This document shows positions 62,520 to 64,000 of a stretch of DNA of 64,000 nt, piece after piece. This DNA comes from JALEFZ01 sp039820545 (GTDB lineage Bacteria; Bacteroidota; Bacteroidia; J057). A program made the position numbers and the translations under genes. The notes beneath the pieces were generated by a model, which saw only the letters and a program-made list of their open reading frames with translations, was not told where the DNA came from and searched no databases. The stretch is taken from the NCBI GenBank assembly GCA_039820545.1, contig JBCBPW010000001.1:155981-219980 (forward strand), read 5' to 3'. Numbering within the stretch: position 1 is the stretch's first letter; each line of letters starts with the position of its first letter.

Positions 62520-62753
62520 ATGCCTGAAGTTCTAAGAAAAGAAGGATATAAGTTTATCATTTATTTTAATGATCATGATCCAAGGCATGTTCATGTGGAA
62601 AAAGGAGGAGGAAGGGCAAAGATTATGCTGGAAGAAGAAATTGAAATTAGAAGCTTTAGTGGATTTAAGTCAAAGGAATTAAGAAAAATTCTTGGGATCA
62701 TTGTTGAACATTATGATTACTTAATACAGAAGTGGGATGAAACCGTCAATTAG
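62520..62753 (+). CDS. DUF4160 family protein
   Basis: 77 aa. MPEVLRKEGYKFIIYFNDHDPRHVHVEKGGGRAKI is the DUF4160 signature, with the FNDHxPxHxHV core. The family is small, usually encoded next to a DUF2442 protein, and proposed to be part of toxin-antitoxin-like modules without firm proof. The stop overlaps the start of the next gene by 17 bases in another frame, so translation is coupled. The cassette sits between two copies of a hairpin repeat, which suggests it was acquired or moved. Confidence 0.88.
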   Translation: MPEVLRKEGYKFIIYFNDHDPRHVHVEKGGGRAKIMLEEEIEIRSFSGFKSKELRKILGIIVEHYDYLIQKWDETVN

Positions 62754-63252
62754 CGATCAGACAAAAAAACTCTTGGATCTCGTGGAAGCCGCAGAGAAAC
62801 TTGACATCGAAATTCCACACTATACATCTGATAAAATCGAATTGGATCTTTTTCAAAGAGGAATCCATATACACTCACTTGAATTTGTTAAGGACATGGA
62901 TATTTTTCTCATTGTTCTTAATAATGAACAGGTCATTAAGGATAATATTTCGGATTATCCCCAACTTAAAGATTTGACATTCGAAGATCTGAAACAACAT
63001 GCATTATCAGGGGACAAATTAGGGGTCCGGTGGGAAAAACAAGACGTTGATTTTCATCTTGTGGGTTTTATCAAAAAGCATATAGCAGCGCAAAGTAGCA
63101 TGTTGAAACAGCAAGAGGCTTCTTCTCAGAATCTTCGGTCTTACCTTCGACAGAATTCCTTCATTGCAGAAGAAATACGCTTTCATGACTCTGTCAGCCA
63201 GATCATTGATCACCTTTTCCAGTCTCCTGGCAAGAAGGCGAACTCGGCTTAG
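62737..63252 (+). CDS. DUF2442 family protein, extended
   Basis: 171 aa. The DUF2442 core is at about residues 48-115 (VKDMDIFLIVLNNEQVIKDNISDYPQLKDLTFEDLKQ, then KLGVRWEKQDVDFHLVGFI). Typical members have about 80-100 aa; this one has about 45 extra N-terminal and about 55 extra C-terminal residues, the latter helical and polar. It partners DUF4160 in an overlapping gene pair. A role as one half of an addiction or regulatory pair is inferred from family context only. Confidence 0.85.
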   Translation: MKPSISDQTKKLLDLVEAAEKLDIEIPHYTSDKIELDLFQRGIHIHSLEFVKDMDIFLIVLNNEQVIKDNISDYPQLKDLTFEDLKQHALSGDKLGVRWEKQDVDFHLVGFIKKHIAAQSSMLKQQEASSQNLRSYLRQNSFIAEEIRFHDSVSQIIDHLFQSPGKKANSA

Positions 63253-63305
63253 TACAGATGTGTAGTAGTAGCACAAACTAGAAGATATTGTTGGTAGAAA
63301 ATACC

Positions 63306-63497
63306 TCATAAATAAGCATCAGTTATTTCCTTCGCTGCAAGTTCTATAGATTCTGCATCAGAGACATGAATAGATTTGTAGTCTGCCAACAAAGGAAAAT
63401 TATTAAATACTTTCTCTAGCGAAAGGTTATAATATACAGGTATAAACCGCTGAGTGCTCAGTACATTCTTTGATTTGCTTCTACATGCGTTGTTAGT
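63306..63497 (-). pseudogene. C-terminal fragment of an unidentified gene, cut by hairpin repeat
   Basis: Read leftward, about 64 codons with protein-like composition end at a TGA (63306-63308): NNACRSKSKNVLSTQRFIPVY, later FPLLADYKSIHV and a helical end AAKEITDAYL. No start codon is available. The frame's upstream side runs directly into hairpin repeat copy B, so the gene has lost its front part. The RFIPVYY...DYKSIHV pattern vaguely recalls the C-terminal half of TIR-type signalling domains, but this is a weak impression. Confidence 0.5.
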
Positions 63498-63499
63498 TG

Positions 63500-63637
63500 G
63501 GAAACTAATAGATTGAGTGCTGCGTAGTTTGATGACTACGCAGAGCGGTCTGTTTCACTTTATGCTTCTTGCTATGCAAAGAGATACGCCATGAATGGAC
63601 GCATCTACCGTGCGGTGGTCTGGTACGTTGGCGCTGG
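63500..63637. repeat. Hairpin repeat, copy B, with the 13-bp satellite 78 bp away
   Basis: The 47-bp unit (63500-63546) is identical to copy A except for one base. The satellite ACGTTGGCGCTGG lies at 63625-63637, after the unit rather than before it as in copy A. The order of the parts is therefore permuted between the two copies. It abuts the truncated gene fragment at 63497. Confidence 0.75.
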
Positions 63638-63654
63638 TAGGGCATTGGTCTATT

Positions 63655-63942
63655 TCAACGTAACCTTGGTCTAGAGAGTCTTTTGAAAGGGTCTATTGCA
63701 TTTGACTTCATGGCAAAAGCTATCTCATTGACTTCTTCTAGTCTGCTAAATACTCCTTCGATCTCGTTCTCCAATCTTTTACTTTCTCCACGAAGATCTA
63801 TTTTTAAAATAAAGACAAAACGTGGAGCAGATTCAGGAAGTTCAACATTAAAGAAAGAGCCATACAGGTATCCTGCTGATTCTAGAAACAGCTCTTTATC
63901 CCAACTAACTTCATCAATAGATACCTGAATAAAGACAAAATC
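63655..63942 (-). pseudogene. Headless coding fragment ending at an inverted repeat
   Basis: Read leftward, 95 codons of convincing protein and a TGA. It begins DFVFIQVSIDEVSWDKEL, then AGYLYGSFFNVEL, PRFVFILKIDLRGES, a helical segment with ENEIEGVFSRLEEVNEIAF, and ends FKRLSRPRLR. No usable start codon exists in frame: a TAA (63943-63945) stands directly before the first codon, at the inner edge of an inverted-repeat arm. The gene's front is therefore missing or displaced. The rightward frame in the same place is its shadow. The family is not identified. Confidence 0.6.
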
Positions 63943-64000
63943 TTAGCATCTCCTTTCCTAAGAGGATTTGGAAGCGAAGATTTTGTCTTTATTCAGGTAT
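63921..64000. repeat. Perfect 24-bp inverted repeat at the window edge, 32-bp spacer
   Basis: Arms at 63921-63944 and 63977-64000 are exact reverse complements; the right arm runs to the last base, so the arms may be longer. Read towards the left arm, each arm codes DFVFIQV. With the present spacer the leftward frame hits TAA and TAG. With the spacer reversed, the same frame would be open through both arms (KILASPFLRGFGSEDFVFIQV region). A related 13-mer, AATAAAGACAAAA, occurs at 63808-63820, exactly 120 bases (40 codons) from its copy in the left arm. Confidence 0.85.

Noticed and set aside
63683..63928. 81-codon plus-strand frame near the right end
   Set aside because: It is Ser/Leu/Lys-rich without protein character; the minus strand codes a more convincing sequence through the same bases.

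Overview
This window is ordinary chromosomal DNA from a member of the Bacteroidota, most likely a gliding or surface-associated Cytophagia/Saprospiria-type bacterium. The evidence is two or three proteins with C-terminal type IX secretion (T9SS) sorting domains, a SprB-repeat protein, promoters of the Bacteroidota form TAnnTTTG, few Shine-Dalgarno sequences, and several gene families largely confined to this phylum. These include a LETM1-related protein, a sigma factor with a Cys-rich tail, and a Cys-rich N-terminal box fused to a carboxypeptidase-regulatory domain. No tRNA, no complete IS element and no CRISPR array was seen. The one clear structural RNA gene is rnpB.

Layout. 0-4 kb: truncated helix-hairpin-helix gene, apt, an acyl-CoA dehydrogenase and a membrane-anchored lytic transglycosylase. 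4-7 kb: a leftward methionine operon (metY, metX) behind a SAM riboswitch and a small leader peptide ending in eight consecutive cysteines. 7.5-20.5 kb: a T9SS SprB-repeat protein, DinB, a MATE transporter, a metallophosphoesterase, an overlapping HipA-like kinase/DUF3037 pair, a lipoprotein, an ECF sigma factor and a 2,4-dienoyl-CoA-reductase-like flavoenzyme. 20.9-31.9 kb: one giant (about 3,670 aa) repeat protein with a T9SS tail. 32-45 kb: mostly leftward genes, including a YgiQ radical-SAM protein, a hybrid histidine kinase followed by an NtrC-type regulator, a PaaE-like reductase and the LETM1-like protein, plus a rightward small heat-shock protein. 45.8-59.6 kb: mostly rightward genes, including a glucan phosphorylase, a glycerophosphodiesterase, clpS and aat (N-degron pathway), a five-PAS histidine kinase and egtB-egtD (ergothioneine). 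59.6-62.3 kb: rnpB (leftward), a protein that is almost only a T9SS sorting domain, and a DEAD-box helicase. 62.3-64 kb: a rearranged accessory patch with a DUF4160/DUF2442 gene pair between two copies of a hairpin repeat, two headless coding fragments, and a perfect 24-bp inverted repeat ending at the window edge.

Most notable observations: (1) the SAM riboswitch plus poly-cysteine leader ahead of metY, which looks like a dual SAM/cysteine sensor; (2) the 24-bp inverted repeat at 63921-64000, whose 32-bp spacer decides whether the leftward reading frame is stopped or open, so it could be an invertible switch, a rearrangement scar or an assembly fold-back; (3) two dispersed repeat families with terminal or internal hairpins; (4) two rightward terminators with no gene in front of them, suggesting small RNAs; (5) the overlapping HipA-like kinase/DUF3037 and DUF4160/DUF2442 pairs.
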